Below, piece by piece: positions 54,225 to 62,201 of a stretch of 64,000 bases of DNA. This DNA comes from Falsiroseomonas selenitidurans (lineage in GTDB: Bacteria > Pseudomonadota > Alphaproteobacteria > Acetobacterales > Acetobacteraceae). The translations under genes were made by a program, and so were the position numbers. The stretch covers positions 124,001 through 188,000 of the forward strand of contig NZ_JAAVNE010000001.1 of the NCBI RefSeq assembly GCF_012103215.1, read 5' to 3'. Numbering within the stretch: position 1 is the stretch's first letter; each line of letters opens with the position of its first letter. Below the pieces are notes generated by a model. That model searched no databases and was not told the origin of the DNA. It worked only from the letters and a program-made list of their open reading frames with translations.

Positions 54225-54798
54225 AGGGCGGCCTGCGGTCGCTGTCGCGCCGGTTCAGCGCGCTCCGCGCGCGGGCGGTGGCCGCGGCGGCGCGCGGCAG
54301 CGGCGGCAGGTCGCTCAGCCGGGCAAGCACCGCCGGCGCCGTGCCGGGCTGGGCCAGCGGCGCGATGGCCTGGCGCGCGGCATCCGGCCCCGCCCCGCGC
54401 AGCGCCGTGGCGGTGCCGTACAGCGCATCCACCGCCAGCTGCGGGGTGGCATCGGCCCGCAGGCCCAGGGCGGCGCGCGCTTCCGCCCGGGCCTGGCGCA
54501 GTTCCAGCGGCACCAGCGGGTCCATGTCCCGCCAGGGGCCGCCGAGGCCCAGTTCAACGGTGAGGTATTCCAGCTGGGCCAGCGCTTCCGCCGCCGCCGC
54601 GGGATTGCCGGCGAGGACACCGGGCGTGCCGAAGGCGTAGGAGGAGGCCAGGATGGCGCCGCGGGTGGGATCGCCGGCGCCCTGCGGCAGGCCGGCCGGC
54701 GGCAGGGTCACCGCCTGTTCGGCGGGCAGGCTGGCGGTGACGCCCTGGGCGCAGGCGGAGAGCGGCAGAAGCAAAGCGAGGCGGCGGGGGACGGGCAT
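54211..54798 (-). CDS. small lipoprotein, paralogue of the adjacent gene
   Basis: A 195-residue probable lipoprotein with signal PVPRRLALLLPLSAC (lipobox LSAC). The mature part shares with its neighbour the order GDPTRGAILASSYAF, LAQLEYLTVELGL, ELRQARAEARAALGL and AVLARLSDLPPLPRAAAATA. The ATG at 54798 has GAGG upstream. A longer frame to 54855 is ignored because it would bury the signal. Function unknown; the repeated helical pattern suggests a structural or binding role at the membrane. It ends in a basic tail (NRRDSDRRPPYFRF) that overlaps the start region of the second copy. Confidence 0.7.
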   Translation of the reverse strand: MPVPRRLALLLPLSACAQGVTASLPAEQAVTLPPAGLPQGAGDPTRGAILASSYAFGTPGVLAGNPAAAAEALAQLEYLTVELGLGGPWRDMDPLVPLELRQARAEARAALGLRADATPQLAVDALYGTATALRGAGPDAARQAIAPLAQPGTAPAVLARLSDLPPLPRAAAATARARSALNRRDSDRRPPYFRF

Positions 54799-54938
54799 GG
54801 GGACCTCGGCGCGACCGGAGGGGCGGGTTTGCCCCGCCGGTAGATGGCGCGGCACCGCCGGACCGGCAAGCAGCCTCCGTTTCAGCCCTTCGCGAGCGCT
54901 TCACCCCCCCCCCCGCCCTGCCAGGCCGGCGCGCCACC

Positions 54939-55466
54939 TCAACGCGCCAGGGAGGCGCGATGCCGCTTGGAAAGCGCAACATAGTTCGGCGCCGTGCGGT
55001 CGAACTTCCCGCGCTCCTCCGCCGACATCACCCGAACCAGCTTGGCAGGGCTGCCCATCCACAGCTCGTTGGGGCCGATCACCTTGCCCGGCGGCAGCAT
55101 CCCGCCGGCGCCGAGCATCCCGCCCTCCTCGATCACCGCGCGGTCCAGCACCGTGGCGCCCATGCCGACGAAGGCGCGGTTCTTCAGGGTGCAGGCGTGG
55201 ACGATGCAGGCATGGCCGATGGTGACGTCATCGCCGATGATCAGCGGCTCCGCCCCCGCATTCAGGTGCAGCACGCTGCCATCCTGGATGTTGGTGCGGG
55301 CGCCGATGCGCATCATGTTCGTGTCGCCGCGCAGCACGCAGTGATACCAGACGCTGCTGTCCTCGCCGATCTCGACATCGCCGATGACGATGGCGGTCGG
55401 CGCCACCCAGGCCTCTGGATGGATCCTTGGGGTCTTGTCCTCGAAGGGGATGACGGGACCGGTCAT
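54939..55466 (-). CDS. gamma-class carbonic anhydrase family protein
   Basis: A 175-residue left-handed beta-helix protein with hexapeptide repeats (IGDVEIGEDSSVWYHCVL, IGARTNIQDGSVLH, IGDDVTIGHACIVHACTL). The zinc-binding triad of gamma carbonic anhydrases is present as His67, His85 and His90. Similar proteins (YrdA/PaaY/CaiE type) have carbonic anhydrase or thioesterase activity or are metal-binding proteins of unknown role. The ATG at 55466 has GGGAG upstream; an earlier ATG at 55490 is possible. An 11-base C run lies 25 bp after the stop. Confidence 0.88.
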   Translation of the reverse strand: MTGPVIPFEDKTPRIHPEAWVAPTAIVIGDVEIGEDSSVWYHCVLRGDTNMMRIGARTNIQDGSVLHLNAGAEPLIIGDDVTIGHACIVHACTLKNRAFVGMGATVLDRAVIEEGGMLGAGGMLPPGKVIGPNELWMGSPAKLVRVMSAEERGKFDRTAPNYVALSKRHRASLAR

Positions 55467-55789
55467 GTCGTTCTTCTCTCCCTGGCGCATGATCCGTGCC
55501 GCTGGAGGCGCGGCTCATGCTTCGTCGATTTGTCGAGGCGCATTTCCCGAGCCGCCAGCCGCCTCCGCCTGACCGGAAAATGCCTAGAGCATTTTCAAGC
55601 CTTGCGGCTTCGCAAGGCGACTCGGAAAACGCGTCGGAACAATAAGCTGGGCGCCGTTTCACCGCCTTCGCTTGCGGTGAAACGGCTCCAGAGCACGCTG
55701 CGTTCGCTCGAACGCCGCTCTTGCTCTAGAAGCCTTCGATTCTAGAGCAAGACATGCGTTCAGATGATCCCATCCGAACGCCTTTCGGT
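55467..55789. other. 323-bp intergenic region filled by palindromes
   Basis: Between the gamma carbonic anhydrase gene (transcribed away) and argC (transcribed towards it), no gene is seen. The right two thirds consists of six stem-loops in tandem, described as a repeat. GC is lower than in coding DNA. Confidence 0.7.
55576..55781. repeat. cluster of six adjacent palindromes (REP-like)
   Basis: Six inverted repeats follow each other: 55576-55596 (8-bp stem), 55599-55618 (8-bp), 55654-55685 (12-bp perfect), 55700-55715 (7-bp), 55720-55751 (12-bp perfect) and 55756-55781 (10 of 11 paired). CTAGAGC occurs at 55584-55590 and 55742-55748, and GCGTTC is also repeated. A related short copy lies at 36272. 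The arrangement resembles a REP/BIME-type dispersed element and could terminate or protect the convergent or upstream transcripts. Confidence 0.7.
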
Positions 55790-56749
55790 TCAGGCCGCCA
55801 GCGGCAGGGCGTCGGCGACATCCACGCCCAGCATCAGGCCGATGTTCTGCACGGCGGCGCCGGAGGCACCCTTGCCCAGATTGTCCAGCCTGGCCACCAG
55901 CACCGCCTGGCCCTGCGCGGCATGGCCGAAGACGCGCAGCTCAAGGAAATTGCTGCCGTTCAGCGCCTCCGGCGCCAGCCGCGCCTTGGCATCGGCCGCT
56001 TCCACCCGCACCCACCCGCTGCCGGCATAGGCGGCGCGCAGGCAGGCTTCCAGATCCGCCGGAGAGGGCGCGCCGTTGAGCAGGTCGAGATGCAGCGGCA
56101 CGGAGACCAGCATGCCCTGGGCGAAGTCGCCGACCGAGGGGACGAAGATCGGCCGCCGCGTCAGCGCCGCATAACGCTGCAGCTCCGGCACATGCTTGTG
56201 CTCGAGGTTCAGCCCGTACAGGAAAAAGGGTGCGGCGGTGCGCGCCGGCTCATACTCCGCGATCATCTGCTTGCCGCCGCCGGAATAGCCGGAGACGGCA
56301 TTGACGGTGACAGGATAGTCCGGCGGCAGGATGCCGGCCTCCACCAGCGGGCGCAGCAGCGCGATGCCGCCCGTGGGGTAGCAGCCGGGGTTGGAGACGC
56401 GCATGGCGCCGGCCACCGCCTGCGCCTGGGCCGCGTTCAACTCGGGAAAACCATAGACCCAGTCCGGGTCCACCCGATGCGCGGTGGAGGCATCGACCAG
56501 CTTCGGCGCCTCGGCGCCGAGGGATGCCGCCATGGCCGCGCTTTCCTTCGCCGCGGCATCCGGCAGGCAGAGCACGACCAGGTCCACCTCCGCCATCAGG
56601 GCGCGCTTGGCGGCGGCGTCCTTGCGATGTTCCTCGGCGATGGAGCGCAGCGCGATGCCGGGGAAAGGCGCCAGGCGCTCGCGGATCTGCAGGCCGGTGG
56701 TGCCGGCTTCGCCGTCGATGAAGACGCTGGGGATGGGTCCCTTGGCCAT
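55790..56749 (-). CDS. argC: N-acetyl-gamma-glutamyl-phosphate reductase, type 2
   Basis: A 319-residue NADPH-dependent enzyme of arginine synthesis that reduces N-acetylglutamyl phosphate to the semialdehyde. The short N-terminal loop [19 protein letters not shown] is characteristic of the type 2 (about 310-residue) form. The catalytic Cys123 lies in [15 protein letters not shown]. Other motifs are [23 protein letters not shown] and [13 protein letters not shown]. The ATG at 56749 has GAGGGAA 8 nt upstream; a longer frame runs through the upstream terminator. It is downstream of rpsI on the same strand and separated by that terminator. No other arg gene is in the window. Confidence 0.93.
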   Translation of the reverse strand: MAKGPIPSVFIDGEAGTTGLQIRERLAPFPGIALRSIAEEHRKDAAAKRALMAEVDLVVLCLPDAAAKESAAMAASLGAEAPKLVDASTAHRVDPDWVYGFPELNAAQAQAVAGAMRVSNPGCYPTGGIALLRPLVEAGILPPDYPVTVNAVSGYSGGGKQMIAEYEPARTAAPFFLYGLNLEHKHVPELQRYAALTRRPIFVPSVGDFAQGMLVSVPLHLDLLNGAPSPADLEACLRAAYAGSGWVRVEAADAKARLAPEALNGSNFLELRVFGHAAQGQAVLVARLDNLGKGASGAAVQNIGLMLGVDVADALPLAA

Positions 56750-56793
56750 GGTCGTGTTCCCTCGGATCGCACGCATGCCGCCCTGCGGCGGCC

Positions 56794-56831
56794 GAAAAAG
56801 CAAGAGGGGCAGGCCCTTGCGGACCTGCCCC
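56794..56831 (-). terminator. rho-independent terminator of rplM-rpsI
   Basis: Read on the minus strand, an 11-bp stem (one G-T pair; 56821-56831 with 56806-56816) closed by a GCAA tetraloop is followed by TCTTGCTTTTTC. It lies about 50 bp after the rpsI stop and 45 bp before the argC start, so it should separate the two units. Confidence 0.8.
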
Positions 56832-56880
56832 CCGGTATAGCCAGCCATGCGGCCGGGCGTGGCGCCCGGTCCGTCGGGCG

Positions 56881-57387
56881 TCAGCGCTTGGAGAACTGGA
56901 AGGATCGGCGGGCCTTCGCCTTGCCGTACTTCTTGCGCTCGACCACGCGGCTGTCGCGCGTCAGGAAGCCGGCCTTCTTCAGGATGCCGCGCAGGCCCGG
57001 CTCGTAGTAGGTCAGCGCGCGGGTGATACCGTGGCGCAGCGCGCCGGCCTGGCCGGACAGGCCGCCGCCGACCACCGTCGCGAAGACGTCGAACTGCTGG
57101 TCCCGGTCGGCCACCAGGAAGGGCTGGCCGATCAGCATCCGCAGCACGGGGCGCGCGAAATAGGTGGTGGAGGGCTTGCCGTTGATCTCGATCTTGCCCT
57201 TGCCGGGCTTCACCCAGACGCGGGCGATCGCGTTCTTCCGGCGACCGGTGGCGTAGGACCGGCCGAGCGCGTCACGCTTCGGCGCGACAATCGCCGCAGG
57301 CTCGGCGGAGGGGCCGCCGGCGGCGTTGACCAGGTCCTTGAGCTCCGCGAGGGAGCCGCCGGTGCGGGGGGCGGTGGTTTCGCTCAT
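56881..57387 (-). CDS. rpsI: 30S ribosomal protein S9
   Basis: A 168-residue ribosomal protein. The core begins at [20 protein letters not shown] and continues with [37 protein letters not shown] and the conserved basic tail ([19 protein letters not shown]). The tail reaches the ribosomal P site. The first 40 residues are the N-terminal extension usual in alphaproteobacteria. It starts 2 bp after the rplM stop, in the conserved L13-S9 operon. Confidence 0.97.
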   Translation of the reverse strand: MSETTAPRTGGSLAELKDLVNAAGGPSAEPAAIVAPKRDALGRSYATGRRKNAIARVWVKPGKGKIEINGKPSTTYFARPVLRMLIGQPFLVADRDQQFDVFATVVGGGLSGQAGALRHGITRALTYYEPGLRGILKKAGFLTRDSRVVERKKYGKAKARRSFQFSKR

Positions 57388-57389
57388 GC

Positions 57390-57893
57390 TCAGGCAGCCT
57401 TACCAGCTTCGGCCTTCGAAGGGGCGCCGAAGACATTCTTGCGGTTCAGGGCGGCGACATCCAGGGCGACCGGCGTGTTGCCGGCATGGGGATGTTCCGG
57501 GCCGGCATAGACATGCAGGTTGCGCATCTGCGCGCGACCCAGCGGGCCACGGGTGATCATGCGCTCCACGGCCTTTTCCAGCACCCGTTCCGGATGCGGG
57601 CTGGCCAGGCGCTCACCCACCGTGCGGCCCTTGATGCCGCCGGCATAGCCGGTGTGCCAGTAGAAGACGGATTGCTCGGCCTTCTGGCCGGTGACCTTCA
57701 CCTTCTTGGCGTTCACCACCACGACATGGTCGCCGCAATCCACATGCGGCGTGAACGTCGCCTTGTGCTTGCCACGGAGGCGGTTGGCGATGAGGCTGGC
57801 GAGGCGGCCGAGCACGAGGCCCTCGGCGTCGATCAGCACCCAATTCTTCTTGACCTCCGCCGGCTTGATGGAGGTGGTTTGCCGAGTGAGCAT
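57390..57893 (-). CDS. rplM: 50S ribosomal protein L13
   Basis: A 167-residue ribosomal protein: [57 protein letters not shown], then [20 protein letters not shown] and [10 protein letters not shown]13 is an early 50S assembly protein that binds 23S rRNA. The ATG at 57893 is used; the frame is open further upstream through the promoter. First gene of the rplM-rpsI operon, with a good promoter 35 bp upstream. The C-terminal tail of about 25 residues is longer than in E. coli. Confidence 0.96.
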   Translation of the reverse strand: MLTRQTTSIKPAEVKKNWVLIDAEGLVLGRLASLIANRLRGKHKATFTPHVDCGDHVVVVNAKKVKVTGQKAEQSVFYWHTGYAGGIKGRTVGERLASPHPERVLEKAVERMITRGPLGRAQMRNLHVYAGPEHPHAGNTPVALDVAALNRKNVFGAPSKAEAGKAA

Positions 57894-57927
57894 CTGCTGC
57901 GTAATTCCGACTATCGGTCTGGCGCGC

Positions 57928-57956
57928 CTTATCCCGGGACAGGGCCGCAAAGTCAA
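57928..57956 (-). promoter_or_regulatory. sigma-70-type promoter of rplM-rpsI
   Basis: On the minus strand, TTGACT (57951-57956) and GATAAG (57928-57933) are separated by exactly 17 bp. The -10 box ends 35 bp before the rplM start. It is one of the clearest promoters in the window, as expected for a ribosomal operon. Confidence 0.7.
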
Positions 57957-58069
57957 GCGGAAGCTGGGTTTTTTGGCTGCGGTATCAGGTTACCGTCATC
58001 CCGCGGAAGCGCAACCCCCATCAAGCGCCGGCATGCCACAAGGCGCCGCCACAGCCGGAGATGCCCGCC

Positions 58070-58456
58070 ATGTTCAGCCACGCCACGCTCGGCACCAACG
58101 ACCTGCCGCGCGCGATCGCGTTCTACGACGCCCTGCTCGCCCCGCTCGGCCTGGCGCGCTTCCACACCGCGGAAGGTGAGGCCGGCTATGCACGGCGCCC
58201 GGATGCCAGCCCGCAATTCTGGCTGATGCGCCCGATCGATGGCCGCCCGGCCAGCCCGGGCAATGGCGCCACCCTGGGCTTCGAGGCGCCGGACCGCGCC
58301 ACCGTCCGCGCCGTCCATGCCGCCGGGCTGCAGCATGGCGGGGCGGAGGAGGGTGGCCCGGGGCTGCGCCCGCATTATCATGCCGACTTCTACGGGGCCT
58401 ATCTGCGCGACCCGGACGGCAACAAGCTCTGCTGCGTCTGCCACCGGCCGGAATAG
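58070..58456 (+). CDS. VOC-superfamily (glyoxalase-like) protein
   Basis: A 128-residue single-domain vicinal-oxygen-chelate protein: FSHATLGTNDLPRAIAFYDA, LGFEAPDRATVRAVHAAGL, then HYHADFYGAYLRDPDGNKLC. Possible metal ligands are the first His (near residue 4), the His in LRPHYHADFYG and a late acidic residue. Function (glyoxalase, resistance protein or dioxygenase) cannot be told. The ATG at 58070 has GGAG 9 nt upstream, while an ATG at 58061 overlaps that site. It stands alone. Confidence 0.82.
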   Translation: MFSHATLGTNDLPRAIAFYDALLAPLGLARFHTAEGEAGYARRPDASPQFWLMRPIDGRPASPGNGATLGFEAPDRATVRAVHAAGLQHGGAEEGGPGLRPHYHADFYGAYLRDPDGNKLCCVCHRPE

Positions 58457-58581
58457 GCTGCCGCCGGGCCTATTGCGGCGCCTCGGCGGCCAGCCGGCCG
58501 TTCATCGCGGCGCAACACGCCCCGCCGCCGCGCCGGGCCGGCGATGGCGGCGGCGTTCGGCCATGATCGCGGCGCCAGCCC

Positions 58582-59034
58582 TCAGAAGGGCAGGACGGTG
58601 GTGGCGCGATCGGTCATGCGGCGCGCCATCTCCGGCGGCCGGGCGGGGCGCACGCCGTCGATCAGCGCCTCGGGGCCGATGCCGGCATTGGGCAGATACA
58701 GCGCACAGACCTCGGTCCGCACGCCCGCGCGGACGATGCCGGCGAGCATCTGCGCCGGCGTCGCGTTCATCGGGCGCAGGGCTGTGGCGGCCGGACCAGG
58801 TGGCTCGCGCCGCGCGAGGTCGGCAGCGGGGCCGCAGAGCATCACCTCGACGGTGGCGCCCTGCTGGCGCATGGCGTTCAGCAGCACGAAGGCCATGCCC
58901 TGCACCTGCGGCTCGGCGGTGGTGAGGAGGGCGAGGACGCGCGGTGCCTCCTGCGCCGCGGCCGGGGGAACGCCGGCGCTGGCGGTGCCGGCCAGCAGAA
59001 GCAGCGCCGCGCGCGTGAGAGTGGAGCGGGTCAT
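58582..59034 (-). CDS. periplasmic DsrE-family protein
   Basis: A 150-residue protein with a signal peptide (TLTRAALLLLAGTASAGVPP, cleavage near AAAQ). The mature part has a DsrE-like fold: VLALLTTAEPQVQGMAFVLL, ATVEVMLCGPAADLA with a Cys, and TEVCALYLPNAGIGPEAL with a second Cys. DsrE proteins take part in sulfur relay or persulfide handling. Secreted versions are little known. It follows the DUF2474 gene by 35 bp in the cydAB unit, and the nearby sulfide genes make a role in sulfur stress plausible. Confidence 0.72.
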   Translation of the reverse strand: MTRSTLTRAALLLLAGTASAGVPPAAAQEAPRVLALLTTAEPQVQGMAFVLLNAMRQQGATVEVMLCGPAADLARREPPGPAATALRPMNATPAQMLAGIVRAGVRTEVCALYLPNAGIGPEALIDGVRPARPPEMARRMTDRATTVLPF

Positions 59035-59069
59035 GATCGGGGGCTTCCTGTCAGGGTTGGAGAGGCGGC

Positions 59070-59183
59070 TCATCGCAGCATGGCCTTGATGGCGAGACCG
59101 ACGACGCCGAGGCCCGCGACACTCGCGGCCCAGATCAGCGCGAACCAGAGCAGGCGCCGCGGCAGGCTGCGGGTGTGCGCCAT
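59070..59183 (-). CDS. DUF2474 small membrane protein of the cytochrome bd operon
   Basis: A 37-residue protein with one membrane helix (LLWFALIWAASVAGLGVVGL) after a basic start (MAHTRSLPRR). It matches DUF2474, a family of small peptides encoded next to CIO-type bd oxidases, and is the likely counterpart of CydX, which stabilises the oxidase. The ATG overlaps the cydB stop by one base (TGATG), which gives strong coupling. Small size makes it easy to miss. Confidence 0.8.
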   Translation of the reverse strand: MAHTRSLPRRLLWFALIWAASVAGLGVVGLAIKAMLR

Positions 59184-60187
59184 CAGTGATAGCCCCCCAC
59201 CGCCTTCACCTTCCCGCGGAACACCCAGTAGGCGTAGGCGGTGTAGGCGAGGATGACCGGCACCAGCACGGCGGCGCCGACGAGGAGGAAGGCCAGGCTG
59301 TTGTCGGGCGCCGCGGCCTCGCGGATCGTCACGGCATGCGGCACCATGTAGGGGAAGAAGCTGATCCCGAGGCCGATGAAGCAGAGCGCGAACAGCGCCA
59401 GCGAGGCCAGGAAGGGCGCCACCTCCCGCCGCTCGGTCAGGCCCTTCAGCAGCAGGAAGCCCGCGCCGAGCACGGCCAGCGGCACCGGCCCCACCAGCAG
59501 CACCTGCGGCCAGGCGAACCAGCGCTGCGCATAGAGGCTGTTGAGAAAGGGCGTCCCCAGGCTGACCGCGCCGATCAGCAGCAGCGTCGCCGGCGCCACC
59601 CAGAAGGCGATGTCATAGGCGCGTCGCTGCACCCGGTCCTCGGTCTTCCAGATCAGCCAGGTCGCGCCAAGCAGCGCGTAGCCGATGACCAGCGCGACCC
59701 CGGTCAGCAGGCTGAAGGCGGAGAGCCAGTCCCACCAGCCGCCGGCATAGGCGCGGCCTTCGACCGCGATTCCCTGGACCAGCGCGCCGAGCGTGACACC
59801 CTGCGCGAAGGCCGCGATCGTCGAACCGAAGGCGAAGGCCCAGTCCCACAGGAACTGCCCGCGCTTCGTCCGCCAGCGGAACTCGAAGGCGACGCCGCGG
59901 AACACCAGCGCCAGCAGCATCACGATGATCGGCACATACAGCGCCGACATGATGATGGCGTAGGCGAGCGGGAACACCGCCAGCAGGCCGCCGCCGCCCA
60001 GCACGAGCCAGGTCTCGTTGCCATCCCATACGGGCGCCACGGCATTCATCGCCTCGTCGCGGTTGGCCTCGCCGCGGATCAGCGGAAAGAGGATTCCGAC
60101 GCCAAGGTCGAAGCCGTCGAGCACGACATAGGCGAGCACGGCAAAGGCGATCAGGCCGGCCCAGATCATCGGCAGGTCAAGGGTCAT
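59183..60187 (-). CDS. cydB: cytochrome bd ubiquinol oxidase subunit II
   Basis: A 334-residue membrane subunit with about eight helices. The N-terminus (IWAGLIAFAVLAYVVLDGFD, LGVGILFPL) and GNETWLVLGGGGLLAVFPLAYAI are typical of CydB/CioB. It pairs with CydA to reduce oxygen to water without pumping protons. It starts 12 bp after the cydA stop and is overlapped by the DUF2474 gene. Full length for the family. The CIO-type assignment rests on the partner genes. Confidence 0.93.
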   Translation of the reverse strand: MTLDLPMIWAGLIAFAVLAYVVLDGFDLGVGILFPLIRGEANRDEAMNAVAPVWDGNETWLVLGGGGLLAVFPLAYAIIMSALYVPIIVMLLALVFRGVAFEFRWRTKRGQFLWDWAFAFGSTIAAFAQGVTLGALVQGIAVEGRAYAGGWWDWLSAFSLLTGVALVIGYALLGATWLIWKTEDRVQRRAYDIAFWVAPATLLLIGAVSLGTPFLNSLYAQRWFAWPQVLLVGPVPLAVLGAGFLLLKGLTERREVAPFLASLALFALCFIGLGISFFPYMVPHAVTIREAAAPDNSLAFLLVGAAVLVPVILAYTAYAYWVFRGKVKAVGGYH

Positions 60188-60199
60188 GGCACGTCTCCC

Positions 60200-61612
60200 C
60201 TATTCGCCGGCCGGCAGCGCATGCTTCGCCGCCATCACCGGCCCCGGCATGATGCCGCCGGCGCGCACCGGCGCCGCCGGCGGCAGGCCGGGCTCCGCCG
60301 GCCGCGGCGCGTGGTTCATCAGCCGCAGGATGTAGAAGGTGCCGGCGCCGAACAGCGCGAAGTAGACGACGACGAAGGCGACCAGCGAGGCGCCGACGGC
60401 GGCGGCGTCGATGGGCGAGGCGGATTGCGCGGTGGTCAGCAGGCCCTGCACGGTCCAGGGCTGGCGGCCGACTTCCGTGGTGATCCAGCCGGCGAGCACC
60501 GCGGCGAAGCCGGACGGCCCCATCAGGAGCGCCGCGCGGTGCAGCCAGGGCGCGTCGTGGAGCCTTCCCTTCCAGCGTGCCCAGAGGCTCCAGAGCCCGA
60601 GGCCGAGCATCAGGAAGCCGATGCCGACCATGATGCGGAAGCTCCAGAACACGATGGCGACGGGCGGGCGCTGGTCGGCGGGCCATTCATTCAGGCCGCG
60701 CACCACGCCGTTCCAGTCATGGGTCAGGATGAAGGCGCCGAGATTGGGGATCTGCACCTTGTAGTCGATGCGCCCCTCCGCGGCGTTGGGAAGGCCGAAC
60801 AGGATCAGCGGGGCGCCGGCATGGGTCTCGAAATGGCCCTCCATCGCGGCGACCTTGGCCGGCTGGTGCTCGAGCGTGTTCAACCCGTGGAAGTCGCCGG
60901 CGACGATCTGCAGCGGGGCGACGATCGCGGCCATCCACATCGCCATCGAGAACATCACGCGCGCCGCCGGCCCGGCACGATCGCGCAGCAGGTGCAGTGC
61001 GCCCACCGCGCCGACCACGAAGGCCGTGGTGAGGTAGGCGGCCAGCAGCATGTGCAGGAGGCGATAGGGGAAGGAGGGGTTGAAGATCACCGCCCACCAG
61101 TCGGTGGCGATGAACTGCCCGGCCTCGTTGATCGCATAGCCGGCGGGCGTCTGCATCCAGCTGTTCACCGACAGGATCCAGAAGGCCGACATGAAGGTGC
61201 CGGCCGCGACCATCAGCGTTGCCAGGAAATGCAGCTTCGGCCCGACCCGCTCGCGCCCGAACAGCATGACGCCGAGAAAGCCCGCTTCGAGGAAGAAGGC
61301 CGAAAGCACCTCGTAGCCCATCAGCGGGCCGATCACCGGGCCGACCTTGTCGGAGAAGGCCGACCAGTTGGTGCCGAACTGGTAGCTCATGACGATGCCG
61401 GAGACGACGCCCATGCCGAAGGCGACGGCGAAGATCTTCTTCCAGTAGTTGAACAGGTCGGTGAAGACCGGGCGGCCCGTCCAGAGCGCGAGCCCGTTCA
61501 ACACCGCGAGGTAGCTGGCAAGCCCGATCGAGAAGGCCGGGAAGATGATGTGCGCGCTGACCGTGAAGGCGAACTGGATGCGCGCGAGGAGGAGGGCGTC
61601 GAGACCGAGCAT
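60200..61612 (-). CDS. cydA: cytochrome bd ubiquinol oxidase subunit I (CIO-type)
   Basis: A 470-residue membrane subunit that carries haems b558, b595 and d. Conserved stretches include LARIQFAFTVSAHIIFPAFS with a His ligand, MSYQFGTNWSAFSDKVGPVI, LMGYEVLSAFFLEAGFLGVM, WILSVNSWMQTPAGYAI and GWITTEVGRQPWTVQGLL (quinol side). The length is about 50 residues shorter than E. coli CydA, consistent with the short Q-loop of cyanide-insensitive oxidases. The ATG at 61612 is preferred to a longer frame that reads through the promoter. The operon is cydA-cydB-DUF2474-dsrE, divergent from an NsrR-like regulator. Confidence 0.94.
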   Translation of the reverse strand: MLGLDALLLARIQFAFTVSAHIIFPAFSIGLASYLAVLNGLALWTGRPVFTDLFNYWKKIFAVAFGMGVVSGIVMSYQFGTNWSAFSDKVGPVIGPLMGYEVLSAFFLEAGFLGVMLFGRERVGPKLHFLATLMVAAGTFMSAFWILSVNSWMQTPAGYAINEAGQFIATDWWAVIFNPSFPYRLLHMLLAAYLTTAFVVGAVGALHLLRDRAGPAARVMFSMAMWMAAIVAPLQIVAGDFHGLNTLEHQPAKVAAMEGHFETHAGAPLILFGLPNAAEGRIDYKVQIPNLGAFILTHDWNGVVRGLNEWPADQRPPVAIVFWSFRIMVGIGFLMLGLGLWSLWARWKGRLHDAPWLHRAALLMGPSGFAAVLAGWITTEVGRQPWTVQGLLTTAQSASPIDAAAVGASLVAFVVVYFALFGAGTFYILRLMNHAPRPAEPGLPPAAPVRAGGIMPGPVMAAKHALPAGE

Positions 61613-61633
61613 GGCAAACCCCGCTAAACCATC

Positions 61634-61649
61634 ATTCTGGATGAAGAAT
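61634..61649. promoter_or_regulatory. palindrome overlapping the cydA promoter, possible NsrR-like operator
   Basis: ATTCT-GGATGA-AGAAT covers the cydA -10 box, and a second palindrome, AGATTAATCT, lies at 61686-61695 close to the regulator start. Both are in the divergent region between the Rrf2 regulator and cydA. Binding by the regulator is inferred from position only. Confidence 0.4.
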
Positions 61650-61673
61650 ATTGCCGGCAGCCCAGAAAAGCAA
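61645..61673 (-). promoter_or_regulatory. possible sigma-70-type promoter of cydA
   Basis: On the minus strand TTGCTT (61668-61673) and TATTCT (61645-61650) are 17 bp apart, each matching the consensus at 4 of 6 positions. The -10 box lies 33 bp before the cydA start and overlaps a palindrome. Confidence 0.5.
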
Positions 61674-61709
61674 TACGCTGAATGAAGATTAATCTGCGAA
61701 GGAAGTCCC

Positions 61710-62201
61710 TTGCGCCTCACCCAGTACTCGAACTTCACCCTGCGCACGCTCCAGCTTGTCGCGCTCCGCGCGCCGGCCATCGTCACGGTGGATGACGTCG
61801 CGCGCGCGCACCGGATCTCGAAGGCGCATCTGGTGAAGGTCGCCGCGGAGCTGGCGCGGCGCGGCTACATCGACTCGCTCCGCGGCCGGCACGGCGGCAT
61901 GCGCCTCGCGCGTCCCGCGGACAGCATCACGGTGGGCGAGATCATCCGCTGGACCGAGGCGCCGCTCGAACTCGTCGAGTGCTTCAACCCCGACACCAAC
62001 ACCTGCCCGCTGCTCGGCGCCTGCCACCTTTCGCGCGGGCTGCAGCGGGCGCTGCGGGCCTTTCTCTCGGTGCTGGACGACCTCACCATTGCGGACATCG
62101 CCTACAACAAGAACGCATTGCTGGCGCGGCTTGGCGGCGTGTCGCCGGCCGAGGCGCACGATCAGGCCGCCGCGCTGCCACAGGACGCCGACGCACCATA
62201 G
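61710..62201 (+). CDS. Rrf2-family regulator, NsrR-like
   Basis: A 163-residue Rrf2 regulator. The winged helix is MRLTQYSNFTLRTLQLVALR, VDDVARAHRISKAHLVKVA and LRGRHGGMRLARPAD. Three cysteines, Cys91, Cys99 and Cys105 (LVECFNPDTNTCPLLGACHL), match the iron-sulfur cluster site of NsrR, the nitric-oxide sensor, better than IscR. NO would disrupt the cluster and relieve repression. The start is TTG with GGAAG just upstream. It is divergent from cydA, a NO-tolerant oxidase, which makes control of cydAB likely. Confidence 0.85.
   Translation: MRLTQYSNFTLRTLQLVALRAPAIVTVDDVARAHRISKAHLVKVAAELARRGYIDSLRGRHGGMRLARPADSITVGEIIRWTEAPLELVECFNPDTNTCPLLGACHLSRGLQRALRAFLSVLDDLTIADIAYNKNALLARLGGVSPAEAHDQAAALPQDADAP

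Noticed and set aside
54904..54914. Run of eleven C residues downstream of the gamma carbonic anhydrase gene, as a possible phase-variation tract
   Set aside because: It lies outside any reading frame and not in a recognisable promoter spacer, so no switching effect can be argued. It may also vary through sequencing error.
59186..61627. Open frame of about 810 codons on the plus strand opposite cydAB
   Set aside because: His/Gln/Glu/Arg-rich translation typical of the complement of membrane protein genes; cydA and cydB on the minus strand are certain.
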